Below, in pieces: positions 61,776 to 64,000 of a stretch of 64,000 bases of DNA. The position numbers and the translations under genes were made by a program. Within the stretch, counting starts at the first letter, position 1. Every line of letters begins with the position of its first letter. Under the pieces are notes generated by a model. That model ran no database searches, was not told where the DNA came from, and was given only the letters and a program-made list of their open reading frames with translations. This DNA comes from CAYVZU01 sp964455935 (GTDB taxonomy: Bacteria > Fibrobacterota > CAYVZU01), in NCBI GenBank assembly GCA_964455935.1, contig CAYVZU010000002.1, forward strand, positions 1 through 64,000. The letters are read 5' to 3'.

Positions 61776-62741
61776 GTGCGAATCCTATCGGGTATCCAAC
61801 CGTCCGGCAGCCTGCATATCGGCAATTACTTCGGTATGATGCAGCCCATGATCGAGTCCCAAAGCCGGGGCGAGCTGTTCTGCTTCATTGCCAACCTTCA
61901 CAGCCTTACGAGTATATTCGACGGCCAGCAGATGGCCCGCCAGACGGTGGAGGTCGCCATGGACTTTCTGGCCTTGGGAATGGACCCGGTCAAATCCTGC
62001 TTCTGGGTTCAGTCCGACGTGAAGGAAATCCTCGAACTGACCTGGTATCTCTCCAACGTTACGCCGGTGGGACTGCTGCAACGCTGCCATGCCTATAAAG
62101 ACAAGGTCGATAAGGGAATTGCGGCCAACAACGGGCTGTTCACCTACCCGGTGCTGATGGCGGCCGATATTCTTGCCTTTCATTCGAACGTTGTTCCCGT
62201 GGGCCAGGACCAGAAGCAGCATGTCGAGGTGGCCCGGGATGTGGCGATTCGGTTCAATAATGTTTACGGCGATATTTTTACGATCCCCGAACCCGAAATC
62301 CGCAACGAGGTTGCCGTTGTGCCCGGGCTTGACGGCCAGAAGATGTCGAAGTCCTACGGCAACACAATCGAAATTTTTGCGCCCGAAAAAGAAGTCCGAA
62401 AAAAAATTATGCGGATTGTAACGAACTCCACGCCGGTGCAACAACCCAAGGACCCGGACAAAGACAACGTTTTCCGGCTATACAGGTTGTTTTCGTCACA
62501 ACAGGAAACCGAGGACATGGCGCAGCGCTATCGCAATGGCGGATATGGCTACGGCGAGGCAAAGAAAGCCCTGGCCGACAAAGTCACCGATTATTTCGCC
62601 CCCTATCGCGCCAAGCGCGAGGATCTGGCCCGGCATCCCGATGATGTGCGCGACATCCTGCGCAAAGGCGCCGAACGCGCGCGCCAAATCGCGGTCGCCA
62701 CGACCGAGAAGGTCCGGCAGGCCGTGGGAATGAATTATTAG
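61776..62741 (+). CDS. trpS: Tryptophanyl-tRNA synthetase
   Basis: 321 residues, class I aaRS. SGIQPSGSLHIGNYFG (HIGH) near residue 5, GLFTYPVLMAADILAFHS near 125, PVGQDQKQHVE near 150, and GQKMSKSYGN (KMSKS) near 198. GTG 61776 with GGGAGG four bases upstream is the true start; the frame stays open a further 69 codons upstream by chance. Its stop codon TAG is the first three bases of the 165-bp palindromic element. Confidence 0.93.
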   Translation: MRILSGIQPSGSLHIGNYFGMMQPMIESQSRGELFCFIANLHSLTSIFDGQQMARQTVEVAMDFLALGMDPVKSCFWVQSDVKEILELTWYLSNVTPVGLLQRCHAYKDKVDKGIAANNGLFTYPVLMAADILAFHSNVVPVGQDQKQHVEVARDVAIRFNNVYGDIFTIPEPEIRNEVAVVPGLDGQKMSKSYGNTIEIFAPEKEVRKKIMRIVTNSTPVQQPKDPDKDNVFRLYRLFSSQQETEDMAQRYRNGGYGYGEAKKALADKVTDYFAPYRAKREDLARHPDDVRDILRKGAERARQIAVATTEKVRQAVGMNY

Positions 62742-62903
62742 AGCGCATCTCAAAAAGGCTTTCTGGCATCGCCCGGCTGCAAACGCCGCAAGTTTCGTTA
62801 CACTCCATCGGTGTATCTCCTTTTGATACGCCTGCTTCGCGCGCCTTGCTTGCGTCGTTTTCGCACGGGCTTCGGCCCGCGCAATCCTTTTTGAGATGCG
62901 CTA
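62739..62903. mobile_element. 165-bp palindromic element, copy 2
   Basis: Same family as 46493-46658 but inverted. Begins at 62739 with TAGAGCGCATCTC, sharing its TAG with the trpS stop, and ends CCTTTTTGAGATGCGCTA. Long internal pairing, so it could also act as a bidirectional terminator. Confidence 0.8.
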
Positions 62904-63292
62904 TAGGAGAGAACAGCACCCCAAGTATTGCCATTAATCCTTGCTTCAATAAGGTAGGCGCATTTCCTCGCTGCTTCCCTCAAGACAAATGCATCCTAAA
63001 TTTGGGCAAAGCGCTTTCAACCATATAAGCACCTGCGAACCGCCTACCCCATTTAGGCGATTTTTTTGGCAACCGCTTTAAAGGAATCGTAACTATTCAG
63101 CCTTCCGGCGCCAAACCCGGAGAGTTGTCATTTCGACAGCACTTCTGCGCATTGGGACCTAAGCAGTTTCCCTAATAAAAGGGATGTTGCCGAAGTGCTC
63201 CCCTTTCAGTAAACAGACAGGATAGGGGCGTGAATGGTTGCTCTGAAGGGATACATGTTCCTTGGATCTCCCAGAATGGTCGCTCTGAAGCA
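62904..63292. other. Non-coding stretch upstream of the SRP RNA
   Basis: No gene. It contains GAATCGTAACTATTCAGCC (63088-63106), which resembles the left end of the MITE-like family, and a direct repeat GAATGGTYGCTCTGAAG at about 63232 and 63275. Nothing else recognised. Confidence 0.45.
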
Positions 63293-63322
63293 TTGATTCC
63301 ACAGAGCCCTTAAGGTATTTTT
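63293..63322 (+). promoter_or_regulatory. Likely promoter of the SRP RNA
   Basis: TTGATT (63293-63298), 17-18 bp, TATTTT/GTATTT (63316-63322), with the RNA starting about seven bases downstream at 63329. Confidence 0.45.
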
Positions 63323-63328
63323 TTTGCG

Positions 63329-63597
<269 letters not shown>

Positions 63598-63758
63598 TTT
63601 TTTTTAAGTTTTGAGTTGGGAGTTGTGAGGTGGAAAATGCGATTCAGAGACCAATTTAGGCCAACACATAGCTCCATTCCCTTTGCATTCCGGCTTCTGA
63701 CTTCTGATTTCCGGATTCCGGCTACTCACCACTCCCTATTCCCTACTCCCTACTAACT
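63598..63758. other. Terminator U-run and low-complexity spacer before dnaX
   Basis: The T-run that terminates the SRP RNA, then AGTTGGGAGTTGTGAGGTGG and, on the other side, CTCACCACTCCC / CTATTCCCTACTCCCTAC, a low-complexity TTCTGACTTCTGATTTCC-type repeat. No Shine-Dalgarno is visible before dnaX. Confidence 0.55.
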
Positions 63759-64000
63759 ATGTCTTACTTAGTCATGGCCCGCAAATGGCGTCCCAGGGTC
63801 TTCGATGACCTGGTGGGCCAGAAGCACATCTCCGAGACGCTCAAGAAGGCCATTGTCTCGGGCCGAATTGCCCATGCCTACCTGTTCTGCGGAACCCGCG
63901 GCGTGGGCAAAACGACCTCGGCCCGAATTCTGGCCAAGGCCCTTAATTGTGCCAAGGGACCCACGGCCGAGCCCTGCGGCACCTGCCCGTCATGCACCGA
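63759..64000 (+). CDS. dnaX: DNA polymerase III subunit gamma/tau (partial)
   Basis: Clamp-loader ATPase; only the first 80 codons are inside the window, cut off at the end. MSYLVMARKWRPRVFDDLVG then QKHISETLKKAI, Walker A GTRGVGKTTSARILAKALNC and the start of the zinc motif (CGTCPSC) are typical DnaX. ATG 63759 is the family start. The lack of an RBS may mean translation relies on an unusual signal. Confidence 0.95.
   Translation, partial: MSYLVMARKWRPRVFDDLVGQKHISETLKKAIVSGRIAHAYLFCGTRGVGKTTSARILAKALNCAKGPTAEPCGTCPSCT

Overview
The window looks like chromosomal DNA of an uncultivated, moderately GC-rich, Gram-negative (diderm) bacterium, probably a metagenome-assembled contig: there are three runs of exactly ten Ns, one homopolymer-type frameshift, lipoproteins, OmpA/TSP3 outer-membrane genes, an RseC homologue and a protein with a FlgD/type IX-like C-terminal domain. 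These traits fit the FCB/Fibrobacterota neighbourhood better than Proteobacteria, but the placement is an inference. A full-length 'large' SRP RNA with an Alu domain, directly upstream of dnaX, is a useful and slightly surprising lineage marker. I see no tRNA, rRNA, CRISPR array, prophage or plasmid gene.

Layout. 1-3.7 kb: compact thiamine operon thiS-thiG-thiH-thiE followed by an SDR oxidoreductase. 3.9-7.6 kb: NTF2-like protein, a frameshifted XRE/HigA-type antitoxin remnant, cimA (citramalate synthase) and hisD. 7.9-11 kb: accessory stretch with an unrecognised triple-repeat protein, a truncated group II intron next to a perfect terminator hairpin, a coiled-coil exported protein, a tandem terminator duplication across an assembly gap, and an exported protein with a sorting-like C-terminus. 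11-17.3 kb (minus strand): a tight five-gene signalling operon: signal-peptidase-like protein (catalytic Lys replaced by Arg), M20 peptidase, TPR lipoprotein, Ser/Thr kinase with a membrane anchor, and an FHA-GAF-sigma54 activator. 17.5-31 kb: FN3/propeller lipoprotein, frameshifted B12-radical SAM gene, aspartate kinase, glycerate 2-kinase, histidine phosphatase, pentapeptide-repeat protein, SpoU methylase, DUF4139 protein, an unlisted 48-residue Cys-rich protein, ychF, dinB, a CDF transporter. 31-43 kb: glpK, OmpA/TSP3 protein plus giant lipoprotein, ferredoxin, copper ATPase, PAS/GAF histidine kinase. 43-55 kb: YIP1 protein, double-STAS/FapA pair, nagA divergent from an aminotransferase-ROK-Gfo/Idh cluster, PilZ, RseC, a divergent PRPP-synthetase homologue with pyrF. 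55.5-64 kb: larA-like, pdxB, gnd; zupT; PAS-adenylate cyclase; trpS; large SRP RNA; dnaX (cut by the window end).

Intergenic space is full of dispersed repeats of several families: a roughly 200-bp MITE-like element with GTAACTRCTCAYGT ends and CACAGAG-rich arms; a 165-bp palindrome beginning TAGAGCGCATCTC (two copies in opposite orientation, one supplying the trpS stop codon); WGGCTGTAGGY arrays between convergent genes; and several low-complexity families. The most interesting points are the Ser/Thr-kinase/FHA-sigma54 operon with its Lys-less signal peptidase, the triple-repeat protein, the intron at a terminator, the two repeat families and the large SRP RNA.
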